64,000 bases of DNA from Nectonema munidae (taxonomy: Eukaryota > Nematomorpha > Nectonematoida > Nectonematidae), in the NCBI GenBank assembly GCA_030549495.1, contig JAUIRK010000894.1, forward strand, positions 620,001 through 684,000, given 5' to 3'. The notes below the pieces were generated by a model. That model ran no database searches, was not told the origin of the DNA, and worked only from the letters and a program-made list of their open reading frames with translations. This document shows, piece by piece, positions 25,738 through 36,806 of this stretch. Made by a program: the position numbers and the translations under genes. Position 1 is the stretch's first letter. Each line of letters opens with the position of its first letter.

Positions 25738-26579
25738 CACTGCTCCCTTGCTTTACCGCCACCCCGATTTATCGCCAACCACGCATACCGCCATACAATT
25801 ATGTAGACCCGATTTCTCTCCATTATAATTCCCCCGATTTAACGCCTCTCGCTATCCGCCATCCACCAATAACATTGATAGAACAAGCACACTTTACTTC
25901 ATTGAAATAACCCTCGATTTAACGCCATGCGTTGTTGATGGAATTTTAGTAGTGATTAATGAGTTGTTTGATCCCTCGCGCAAACGCGACCCCTTTTGAA
26001 TGCCTCCCGCTTAATGCCATAAAATTATATAGATCAAATTTTTCTCTTTTATAACTCCCCCAATATAACGCCACTGTTGTCAGCCGTCCGCCATATTTAT
26101 TTACAGAACGGATATACTTTTTTTCGTCAAATTTAGCCCCGATTTTATATCATGTATTGCTGTCAAATTAACTATAATAATATTTATTTTTATTTATTCA
26201 AAAATAATAGCCTTTGCCATAATTTTCCTTTCTATTTATGTTTTAGTGACACTTTTGTAAGGCATTTTTAGTTTCTGTTGATAAAGGAAAATCACGCAAG
26301 AAAATATTTCTGGCTACTAGTAACAAATCTAGAAAGTAATATTATAATAAGAAAAACGCTCAAATGAGGTTTTGAACTCAAAGTGTAAAGAAAAACAATG
26401 CTGGATTTTAACTTCAAAAAATAAATAAATTTATATAAATTTTTGGATTTCTTACTTTAATTAAATGCCGTACTTTACAATACTACTCAAAACAAATAAG
26501 ATAGCTACATTTTCGATACCCCCGATATACCGCCAATTGATGATAACCCCAATAGTGGCAGTATATCGAAGGTGCACTG
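25738..26579 (+). mobile_element. Non-autonomous TA-flanked DNA transposon (pogo/Tc1-mariner-like)
   Basis: The 842-bp element starts CACTGCTCCCTTGC and ends ...GGTGCACTG, flanked by TA (25736-25737, 26580-26581). With the TA, 18 of 25 terminal positions are inverted matches. Inside, a CCCCGATTTAACGCCA-like motif recurs at least eight times in two ~235-bp half-units (25757-25990, 25995-26160). No transposase. The last ~350 bp before the right end are plain AT-rich sequence. Confidence 0.7.
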
Positions 26580-26700
26580 TATAAATAATTATTTACTTTA
26601 AATAAATATTAGTATATAATGGTGTCCATCATGTTACTATTTTAATTTCATTTGTAATATATTTTTCCAATAGATTACTCGAATAAACTAATGTTTAATT

Positions 26701-28284
26701 ATGAAGTTCACAATTATAATATGTACGTTTAGTTTTTCAAAATTTTCTGCTGAAGATATTTTTAATGTTATTTTTGAACTCAAAAGTAATAATTCAAAGG
26801 ACTTTTTTGGTATTTCAATCGATATTTTGAAATCTATCTTTCCTTTTATTTCCACAGTTCTTCTAATAGGTTTTAACTCCTGCCTGGAATTTAACGTTTT
26901 TCCTGATATCTTCAAAATTTCTAAAATTGTACCTATTTTTAAAAAAGGTAATAGATTATTAGTGAATAACTATAGGCCAATATCTTTAATACCTTCTATT
27001 GGCAAAGTGTTTGAAAAGCTTCTATATAAACAGATATATAGTTATTTTTTCTCTAATAACCTTATAGATTCAAATCAATTTGGTTTTCGATATAGTCATT
27101 CCACCCAACTTTTGCATTCAGTTTTCCTCAATGATATTTATAGTTGTATCGATAATGGTACAAATGTTGCTGCGTTGTTTATTGATTTAACGAGAGCCTT
27201 TGACTCAATATCGCATTCAATACTCACTGAAAAATTAAAAATATATGGCTTTTCTTCTACTGCAATATCTCTAATTACCAGTTATTTTTCAAATAGATTT
27301 CAATGTACTTTTATTAATGATGCTTATTCAGGCTTGCTAAAAATTCTGTGTGGTGTTCCACAAGGCTCTATCTTGGGTCCCCTTCTCTTTTTAATTTATA
27401 TTAATGATATCTTCCGTATAAATTTGTTTACCAGCATGTATCTTTATGCTGATGAATACTCCATACTAGTTTCTCTAGATGATCCTAACTTAGGTAATAA
27501 TATCTCTGCTTTATGTAAATGGTTTGAATATAACTGCTTTAAAATTAATCTCAACAAAGGCAAAGCAATCTCTTTTTCTCAATCGCTTAATTACAACCTC
27601 TCTAACATTGGTTTTGAGTTTGTAAATGAATATAATTTTCTTGGCATTTTAATTGATAGAAGACTTAATTGGAAAGCTCATTGTAAATACGTTTTAGCTA
27701 AGTTGAACTCTGTTACTGGCGTTATTCGCCAATATAAAACTCTCATTCCTATTAATACCAAATTGTTACTCTATAAAGCGTTATTTTTGCCTCATTTATT
27801 GTACAGTGTTATTAATTGGGGCCATGCTGTTAATGATGCTTTTTATCTATCTCAAAAGAAAATTCTTAGAATAGTTTTTAACAAGCCTTACCTTTCTCAT
27901 ACTAACATGCTTTTTTTCCAAAATAATCTTTTGAAATTTAATGATTTGTATAAACTTCGTTTAGCAATTTTTCTTTTTCATGCTTTGAACGATAATCTAC
28001 CTCCCTTATTTTCATCCTGGTTTCGATTTAATTCCGATAGAGAAAATTTTTCTTTGAGGAATAGTAACCATCTTTTCGTTCCGAGATACAATTTCCATAA
28101 ATCGCATGGTTGTCTAAGATTCAGGGCTTGTAAGTTCTGGAATCACTTTCTTTGTATTCATTTTCAACAATTTACCCATATTCAGTCTTGTAAATATTTT
28201 CTTAGAAAGTTTTTTATTCAATATTATGATTATACATGTTCTAATGTGAACTGTTATGTTTGTCTAAACTTCCATCAACTTTAA
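26701..28284 (+). CDS. LINE reverse transcriptase, C-terminal part of ORF2
   Basis: A 527-codon uninterrupted frame. Motifs in order: IVPIFKKGN and NNYRPISLIPSIGKVFEK (about 80-110), FIDLTRAFDSI (block A, about 160-171), GVPQGSILGPLLFLIYINDI (block B, about 219-238), LYADEYSILV (block C, about 248-257), then FLGILIDRRLNW and a thumb/C-terminal region (CLRFRACKFWNHF). Block C reads YADE where active enzymes have YADD, so the second catalytic aspartate is replaced by glutamate. The first Met is within the truncated frame and need not be a true start. The frame seems preserved by youth rather than by function. Confidence 0.85.
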   Translation: MKFTIIICTFSFSKFSAEDIFNVIFELKSNNSKDFFGISIDILKSIFPFISTVLLIGFNSCLEFNVFPDIFKISKIVPIFKKGNRLLVNNYRPISLIPSIGKVFEKLLYKQIYSYFFSNNLIDSNQFGFRYSHSTQLLHSVFLNDIYSCIDNGTNVAALFIDLTRAFDSISHSILTEKLKIYGFSSTAISLITSYFSNRFQCTFINDAYSGLLKILCGVPQGSILGPLLFLIYINDIFRINLFTSMYLYADEYSILVSLDDPNLGNNISALCKWFEYNCFKINLNKGKAISFSQSLNYNLSNIGFEFVNEYNFLGILIDRRLNWKAHCKYVLAKLNSVTGVIRQYKTLIPINTKLLLYKALFLPHLLYSVINWGHAVNDAFYLSQKKILRIVFNKPYLSHTNMLFFQNNLLKFNDLYKLRLAIFLFHALNDNLPPLFSSWFRFNSDRENFSLRNSNHLFVPRYNFHKSHGCLRFRACKFWNHFLCIHFQQFTHIQSCKYFLRKFFIQYYDYTCSNVNCYVCLNFHQL

Positions 28285-28696
28285 TTTAATTTTTTTTTAG
28301 TAACGTGCGTGTCTTCCTTCTTATATTTGTCTTTTTTTCATTTATTTTTATTCTGTGCTAATTTAGGTTTATTCTTATCATTTTTTTTTTTTACATGCTT
28401 AATTTCGATTCTTACTTTCACCTCTTTATATTGATTCATTATATTTTAATTAATGAGTGCTTGAGAATGATGTCTTTGTAACCTTTTTTATGTGTTTAAT
28501 TTATTTTTTTTTCCGCTCCTTATTTTCCACATATACGTTATATAACTTTACATCACACAGCGGCTTTAGCCTTCGGTGCAATTGTTATATAAATATTTAT
28601 TTATTCCTAATGGTTACTCTTTATTACAAACAATATTCATTCATCGCTAATATTTTTTTTTTCCCAATTTCAAATAAATTCTTCTTCTTCTTCTTA
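26701..28696 (+). mobile_element. 5'-truncated non-LTR retrotransposon (LINE)
   Basis: Contains one long reverse-transcriptase frame followed by a ~410-bp 3' UTR ending in a TTC repeat (about 28679-28696). The same 3' UTR, inverted, lies at 29482-29695, which confirms the 3' boundary. No endonuclease domain is present, so the copy is 5'-truncated at about 26700. The style of the reverse transcriptase fits the Jockey/CR1 group; the exact clade is undecided. Confidence 0.82.
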
Positions 28697-29481
28697 ATAC
28701 TACAACAAAATCCAAGGCTTAAATCAAAAAAATTCAAGCAAGTCATAAGGCAGAAAATCATAGATTTAATAGAAAACACAGAAAATATTAATATCATAGA
28801 ACTAGCGCAATTAAATAAAAACTCTTTTAAAACCTGCATAAACAAGAAATTATCAGAGACATATGATAATAGACCTTGTACTCTAACAAATTGCTCTTCC
28901 TGTTTCACTTTATAATGTATCACCTTCAAAACAAACACCCTATATTTTGTCTGTAGCATTTTTCTCTATATAATATGTCAATGTATCATATATCATTTAT
29001 TATATATCTGTTTATACATATTGTATATTATTTTTTTCACTCTTTAAAAGTATCTCTGTAAATATTTATATATACTTTATTTCATTTCTGTTAATATAAT
29101 TTATATAAATAAACCTATATTTAATGGTTGTTTTCATATTTTAAAAATAGTAAACTTATTAAATAAATGTTGGGATTTTTATAAAATGATTTTATGTATG
29201 AAATCGTTACACACGGTAGCGACTTTGATTAGTCTTTGTGTGGGCAAACTGTTTTTACTTATTTTTTTATAACTTGTAACTTTGTGAAATATTATGATTA
29301 TTATTTTAACAACAAACATGTGTACTCTAATAAATTTCTCTCTTCTTTCTTTCTATAGAGAAACATCATAAATTTAACCGCAAATCATTTAAACTATGAG
29401 TTTCGAAATGGTTTAATTCCTCAATTTTAGGCATAAATATTCTTATTATAGTCTAACTAAGAATTATGTTTTTTGCAAGTA
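28697..29481. other. Between two facing LINE 3' ends
   Basis: Contains a 68-codon open stretch to 28915 (FKQVIRQKIIDLIENTEN, then KNSFKTCINKKLSETYDNR) that I cannot assign; it could be a host or LINE remnant. The rest is AT-rich. Confidence 0.4.
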
Positions 29482-29695
29482 GAAGAAGAAGAAGAAAAAA
29501 TTTATTTTAGAATCCCAATCATTTAAAAAGGGTATTAAGAATGAATATAATTTGGTAGGAGAAAGCAAACAATGAAAATCAAAGAAATATTTATACAACA
29601 AAGGTCAATGCCGCTACGTGATGTATAAGTTATATAACGTTTATGAGAAGAAATAGTAAAAGATAAAATAAACAAAAAAACACAGAGGAAAACAA
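29482..29695 (-). mobile_element. LINE 3' end, inverted relative to the copy at 26.7-28.7 kb
   Basis: The reverse complement carries the TTCTTCTTC tail at 29482-29497, then AAATATTT, TTGACC/TAGCC, a CAGCGG/TAGCGG block and CGTTATATAACTT in the same order as 28510-28696. Only about 210 bp remain. Confidence 0.65.
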
Positions 29696-29942
29696 AAATG
29701 ACTTTCTCAAATATTCAACAAATTAATCAATATACAGTTGAAGCATACGGATAGAAATTTTAAGGCATTTATATAATAATCCAAAACACATGTTAAAAAC
29801 ATCAAAATTAATAAAACCATAAAAAAATATGATTGTATATACGTGTCTATACGGTGACGATAACGCAAGTTTGGTCAATTACCATATTTAAAAATAAACC
29901 TTAAGCATTATATTTATAAGTCTATTACATTCGAATTTTTAT

Positions 29943-30151
29943 ACACGTTGTATACTGGAGCCTGAATGGTTGTTAGGATTTACCTCTCAGCTTAACAGTT
30001 GAAGGTTAGGTGTTCGATCCACCAAGCTCCCGACTTTTAAAAACAAAATCACAAAAATGTGATTAACCATCTCAAGCATAACGTGAGTTATAGACTTAAG
30101 GGTGAAAGTGCTTTAATATCTCAAACTAACCAACCAACACGTTGTATACTG
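29943..30151 (+). mobile_element. tRNA-derived SINE with 15-bp target duplication
   Basis: ACACGTTGTATACTG occurs at 29943-29957 and 30137-30151, bracketing a 179-bp body. The body begins GAGCCTGAATGGTTGTTAGG (A-box region) and has GTGTTCGATCCACC (B-box-like) at about 30010; it ends in an AACC-type tail (ACTAACCAACC). The head resembles a tRNA with a 5' GAGC/GCTC acceptor match but is not a functional tRNA. The long target duplication shows LINE-driven insertion. Confidence 0.8.
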
Positions 30152-30742
30152 TACAAAAGTTAAAAGATATATGAGATAATGCAATTAGAATTTTTGCATG
30201 AAAATATTATCAATAGATAAAAATTTTAGACTAATAGAGAGTAAATCATGTTTGGAAAAACAAGGATATAGAAGACTCAAAAAAGTTATTTTGTTCATAA
30301 TAAATAAAAAACTTAGTTAAATTAGCACAAGTTTATACATAGAAAACCAAGAAACGAAGAATTATCTTAAAATAAAAAAAACAGAATTTTTTTTCAGTTT
30401 TACATATAGACATAGTTGATGTTTATACCTAAATATATCATTTTAAATTAACCTATAAGATTATATTATTTGAAACTTTTTTTAAATTGCATTAAAAAAA
30501 TATATAATTGATATAATTAAGTCATCTAAATTATAAGTGATACTTTCCAAAATAAATAATAGTTAGTAATTTAATTAAAAATTTTAAGAACAAGACAAAA
30601 CATTTATTAAATTATTGTTTGTTGTAGTTGACGCAGCTTGTAGACCTGAAATTATTAAATTATTCTACCAATAAAAAATATAAACTAAAATCTATTTTGC
30701 ATTACTAGATTTTTTCTATAGTTTTTCCATTCTACTTTTAAA
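30152..30742. other. Upstream region of PSMA7
   Basis: Very AT-rich. No TATA or initiator could be fixed with confidence; the presumed promoter and 5' UTR lie here. Confidence 0.4.
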
Positions 30743-30844
30743 ATGACTGATAAATACGATAGAGCAATTACAGTTTTTTCGCCTGATGGAAGACTTTTAC
30801 AAATAGAGTATGCTCAGGAAGCCGTTAAAAAAGGCTCACTAGCT
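30743..30844 (+). CDS. PSMA7: PSMA7 exon 1
   Basis: Codons 1-34, from the ATG to a GT donor at 30845 after ...KKGSLA. This ATG is chosen because the protein begins with M followed three residues later by the conserved [12 protein letters not shown], as in animal PSMA7. The upstream sequence is T-rich and shows no clear promoter. The exon ends in phase 0 and the next coding sequence is 14 kb away. Confidence 0.92.
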
Positions 30845-32073
30845 GTATTTTTTTAATTATAATCTTTCAAATTATTATTATTCTAAAAATTTAATTTTAA
30901 AACAATCTATTGTTATCCTTGATTTATTTATTTGGACTCTTTTTAAAATCCCTATAAAATTTTGCCACGAATAGTTTTTAATTAATTTTTCAATCCATAT
31001 AGGAAATCAATATAAATCTTTTTCTAATAAAAATTTGAGAACAAATATATTTGATCTATTATGATAATAGATCTATTGTGCTTGCCAGAAAACCGTACAA
31101 TGATGAGATAAGTTACCTAATACAAATACTGAATAAGGAATTTCCTATATCCTATCTCTTTATAACAAGCATACGAGGAAAAAAATGTACATTTAAGTGT
31201 CTTCATTTGAAAAGCCCGATATTCATAAATAATGAATTAAGTAAAATTGATATTTTATCTAGGTTTATATTTTTTATTTCATATTTAAGATTTGTATTTA
31301 ATTAAATTTTAATCAAAGATAAATAACTCAAATTTTACATATTTAAACCGTATTGTTATTTATATTAACAAAAAATGAAAAATATTTATAGTACCAAAAT
31401 TATGTATTCTTGGTAACCTTTGTGAGTAAATGTGGGTAAAAAATTCCTACCCCTTTTAGCGGGTAAGGGCAAGAAATTTCTCTTATATTTCAAAAAATTT
31501 AACAATGTCTATTTTTTATATAAGTTCAAAAATGTCCTCAAACATAAAACTCGATGTTGAAGGAGAAAATGAACAGTTAAAAGTTTGACCCTATTAGTGC
31601 TGAGCCAAATTTGTTCACTCAAGTGCTGGACGCATAAAGTGCCCTTCCCTATTTTCCTCAGATATTGATTAGTTTTTATATATATTTCAACTATGCTCAA
31701 TTCAATAGTGATGTCCATTTTTTATCAAACCTGTCAAAAAATTGATTTATATTTGCCAGCTCATCTCAACAAATAAATTTTTATTTAAATAATTATATAA
31801 CGTTTTTTACATATCAGAGGTCTGGCAAGACCTCCGGGGAGACAACTCGCCAAACTTGCCAGCCTTATTATATATTTAAATGTGTAAATCGTAAAATGCT
31901 TAAAAAATATACTTAAAATAAAAATTTTCAAAAAATATTTTACATACATATTGAAAGCCACATTTCAAAAATTCTACCTAAAAGTTCAAAAAATTTAACT
32001 TTGAAATTGCAGTTTTATTTCATAAAAACTATATGATTGGTTGAAATGTTTATGTAATATATAATAATAATAA

Positions 32074-32105
<32 letters not shown>

Positions 32106-35100
32106 ATACTACTTTTTAAAAAATTTTTCTTGTTTGATTTGAAGAAAGAATTAAACTGTTTTTCAATATTTCTTTTTCATGATATATATATCATTAGAAA
32201 GCTTATCGTTTGCTACATACTCTAGAATAATTTATTTTTGCAAAAGTTTTAAAAAATTTTAATAAATGGACATTACTTCAAAAAATTTTGTCTAAATTTT
32301 TGAAAAAATTACGGACCACCTTTTTGTTGAAGCATAATCTGTCTTTTTTAAAAAAATAAATAAATGAAAATGGTATCATTGGAAAGGTATACTCTTTGTG
32401 GTTAACATAGGCTAGGTTATACAAATAAATATATTTTCATTTTTCCAAAATCTGCTTTTATGTGAGGTCAGTCAAGTTTTATCTAGTTTCAAAAAATACC
32501 AATGATAATTAACGTTCTTAATTTATATAATATTTTTTCAATATTTTATATTCACAAAGGTAAAATATGATTTTTTACATTTTAAAATTTCATAGTTGAA
32601 GAAAACTGTCGAAAATTAATATATATTTTTTACTTTTTATGGGTCAGTATTATAGGTCAGTATAATGTTTTTCTAATAAATTTTAAATTATTTTTGAAGT
32701 GAAAAATGTTGATCGAATATACAAGATTTGAAGCTATACTCTTTGTGGGTAAAATAGGCTAGGTTTTACAAATAAATATATTTTTATTTTTCCAAAATCC
32801 GCTTTTATGTGAGGTCAGTCAACTTTTATCTAGTTTCAAAAAATACCAATAATTAACGTGATGAGTTTATATATAATTTCTTCAAAATTTTATATTCACA
32901 AAGGTAGAATATGGTTTTTAACATTTTAAAATGTCATAGTTAAATAAAACTGTCGAAAATTAATATATATTTTTTACTTTTTATGGGTCAGTAGTATAGG
33001 TCAGTATAATATTTTTCTAATAAATTTTAAATTATTTTTCAAGTGAAAAATGTCGATTAAATGTAAGAGTTTTGTTTGATAATCGTAGTCTACTTTTATT
33101 TAGTTAGGATACAACCTTTCTAATTTTTAACGAAGGGCATTCGTTAAAAATTATACCGACAGTGTGCGAAGAATAAATCACATTATTGATTGATTTTAGA
33201 GCATAATTATGCGAAGAAAGATTAACACATGTTGCATTACGCGTTTGTGAGCGCAGTGAATTCTTATCTAACATACGCTACACCACATCTTTACCACGCG
33301 TGTGTGGTTTATTTTATCGGTCTAGTGTACGTTTAGTTTATTATTTGTAGTGTTCCTAGCTTAAATCTTAGTCAAATATTAAAACGCTTATAACTTTCAC
33401 ATTTTTCAACAAAATGCATCATGCGATATACCAAATTAAAGCATTTTTTATGGGCTTTCAGAATACATTACTTATACCATAAGTACTTAATAAATACCAT
33501 TTTACTGTTTTTATTTTCCATGGGCTTCATACCATTAATTAGCAGATAAGGGATGCATTTTAAACTAAAGCTCCTTTCATTAGGACAAATTTTTACCTAT
33601 ATTATGTGACAATTTCCAGCACAATTATTAAGCGACTCTACTCTCAGAATCTAAATTTATTTGTAGATTTTTATAAAATAGTATTAGTTTTTCCTTTTTT
33701 TTTTATAAATTAACCTTCGTTTTTTTTATTGGTCAGTATAATGTTTATCTAATAAATTTAAAATTATTTTTGAAGTGAAAAATGTAGATCGAATGTACAA
33801 GTTTTGTTGGATAATCGTAGTCCACTATTTATTTTTAGATTTTTATAAAATCATTTTAGTTTTCGGTTTTTTATAAATTAACATTAGTTTTTTACTTCTT
33901 TTGAATTAATCATCCAAAATTTAAGTGCGAGTTTGATTTACACTTTGATTCGAAAAAAATATGTTTTGGATAAATATTATTTCTATTATTGTTTACTTCA
34001 TATAAATTTCTAAAGAGAAGATAAATAGATCAAAATATGTGTTTTAATCAATTTTTCTCAATAAGTAATCTCATGAATTTATTTTTTTTTCACGTGTTTT
34101 AATAAGTTTTTCTCAATAAGTAATCTCATGAATTTATTTTTTTTCACTATAATCCTAAATTTATTTCTATATTTTTATAAAATAATTATAATTTTCGAAT
34201 CTAACACGTGTGCGCATGCATCCACATTGAAGAAATTATGAGTTTTGTTGGATAATCATAGTCTACTTTTATTTAGTTTAGAAACAACCTTTCTAATTTT
34301 TAACGAAGGGCACTCGTTATTTTTATACCGACAGTGTGCGAAGAATAAATCACATTATTGATTCTAAAACGATTGTTATTGATTTTAGCGGTTAACTATG
34401 CGAAGAAAGAAACACATGTTGCATTACGCGTTTGTGAGCGCACGAAATTCTTATCTCGCATACGCTTCACCACATCTTTAGCACGCGTGTGTGGTTTATT
34501 TTATCGGGCTAGTGTACGCTTAGTTTATTTGTAGTGTTCCTAGCTTAAATCTTAGTCAAATATTAAAACGCTTATAACTTTCACATTTCTCAACAAAATG
34601 CATCATGCGATATACCAAATTAAAGCATTTTTTATGGGCTTTCAGAATACATTACTTATATCATAAGTCCTTAAGAAATACCATTTTACTGTTTATATTT
34701 TCCATGTGCTTCATACCATTAATTAGCAGATAAGGGATGCATTTTAAACTAAAAAAGTAATATATTTTAAGAATTATTTTTTCAGTATAAAGAGTTTAGA
34801 AAACTCTTCTCTAATATGTAATGATATATTCTCATAACCTGTACGGTTGAACGCGGGTAGACAACTTGCGTGTTATCTCCAACCCGTATATTACGATGAT
34901 TCTTCTCCAACCTGTATTCTACGATGATTCATCTCCAAACTATATACTACAATGATTCATCTCCAACCTGTATACTACGATGATTCATCTCCAACCTGTT
35001 TACTAGGATGATTCATCTTCAACCTGTATACTACGATGGTTTCTATTCTATGTACAAATAACTAGGGAGACAATGTTCAACTTTCTGTTCACATTCTGCT

Positions 35101-36767
35101 AGATGTAAGATTTGATATACCTCATTCGGGGAGACGATGCTACATAAGTTATTACCTATATACATTATACCTGTATACTACGTTGGTTCATCTCCAACCT
35201 GTATACCGCGATAATTCATCTCCAACCTATATAATATATTTTATCAAATAATCAAAATAAAATTCCGTAATCAAAGAATCGAAAAATATTCTTTAAAAAA
35301 TCAAAAAATATCAAACTTTCTGTTCATATTTTGCTACCTCATACGATGTTACAAAAGTTATTACCTATACTTTGCAATTTGCACGATTTTAAATATTATA
35401 TTTGTCAAATAATCAATATAAAATTCTGTAATCAAAGAATCGAAAAATATTCTTTAAAAAATCAAAAAATATCAAACTTTCTGTTCATATTTTGCTACCT
35501 CATACGATGTTACAAAAGTTATTACCTATACTTTGCAATTTGCACGATTTTGAATATTATATTTGTCGAATAATCAAAGAATCGAAAAATGTTCAAATCA
35601 AAAAATATTTATTCTTTTTAAATATATCGTTGGCTCCCCTTACTTTTAAAATTGAAAGATAAACCTAGTCTTTAATAATTAATTTTTATCAAATTATGCA
35701 CATACGAAACTAAAAGTAAGGGGAGCCAACGATATATTTAAAAAGAATAAATATTTTTTGATTTGAACATTTTTCGATTCTTTGATTATTCGACAAATAT
35801 AATATTTAAAATCGTGCAAATTGCAAAGTATAGGTAATAACTTTTGTAACATCGTATGAGGTAGCAAAATATGAACAGAAAGTTTGATATTTTTTGATTT
35901 TTTAAAGAATATTTTTCGATTCTTTGATTACAGAATTTTGTTTTGATTATTTGACAAATATAATATTTAAAATCGTGCAAATTGCAAAGTATAGGTAATA
36001 ACTTTTGTAACATCGTATGAGGTAGCAAAATATGAACAGAAAGTTTGATATTTTTTGATTTTTTAAAGAATATTTTTGGATTTTTGATTACGGAATTTTA
36101 TTTTGATTATTTGATAAAATATATTATATAGGTTGGAGATGAATTATCGCGGTATACAGGTTGGAGATGAACCAACGTAGTATACAGGTATAATGTATAT
36201 AGGTAATAACTTATGTAGCATCGTCTCCCCGAATGAGGTATATCAAATCTTACATCTAGCAGAATGTGAACAGAAAGTTGAACATTGTCTCCCTAGTTAT
36301 TTGTACATGGAATAGAAACCATCGTAGTATACAGGTTGAAGATGAATCATCGTAGTATACAGGTTAGAGATGAATCATCGTAGTATACAGGTTAGAGATG
36401 AATCATTGTAGTATATAGTTTGGAGATGAATCATCGTAGAATACAGGTTGGAGAAGAATCATCGTAATATACGGGTTGGAGATAACACGCAAGTTGTCTA
36501 CCCGCGTTCAACCGTACAGGTTATGAGATCAGAGGTCTGGCAAGACCTCCGGGGAGACAACTCGCAAAACTTGCCAGCCTTATTATATATTTAAATGTGT
36601 AAATCGTAAAATGCTTAAAAAATATACTTAAAATAAAAATTTTCAAAAAATATTTTACATACATATTGAAAGCCACATTTCAAAAATTCTACCTAAAAGT
36701 TCAAAAAATTTAACTTTGAAATTGCAGTTTTATTTCATAAAAACTATATGATTGGTTGAAATATGTA

Positions 36768-36806
<39 letters not shown>

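Larger units (their letters stand above)
31814..36528 (-). mobile_element. Composite repeat, unit 1 (Helitron-like ends)
   Basis: 4715 bp, repeated almost identically in the unit that follows. On the - strand it starts TCTCATAACCTG and ends in a 7-bp-stem hairpin (GAGGTCT-TGCC-AGACCTC, 31817-31834) followed by CTGA and then T. That is the TC...CTRR-T pattern of Helitrons, although the hairpin sits closer to the end than usual. Inside: a ~350-bp duplication (32378 and 32729), a ~1165-bp block and its partial second copy (33067, 34231), then a giant inverted repeat (34830-36528). No coding capacity; the class assignment is inference. Confidence 0.5.

Noticed and set aside
34880-35040. CRISPR-like series of 28-bp repeats
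   Set aside because: Units are contiguous without unique spacers, in a eukaryotic context. It is a minisatellite.
35331-36028. Recurrent 80-codon frames (also at 40897 and 41352) beginning [20 protein letters not shown]
   Set aside because: They are translations of the 161-bp tandem dimer in the hairpin arms, occur on both strands and have no gene features.
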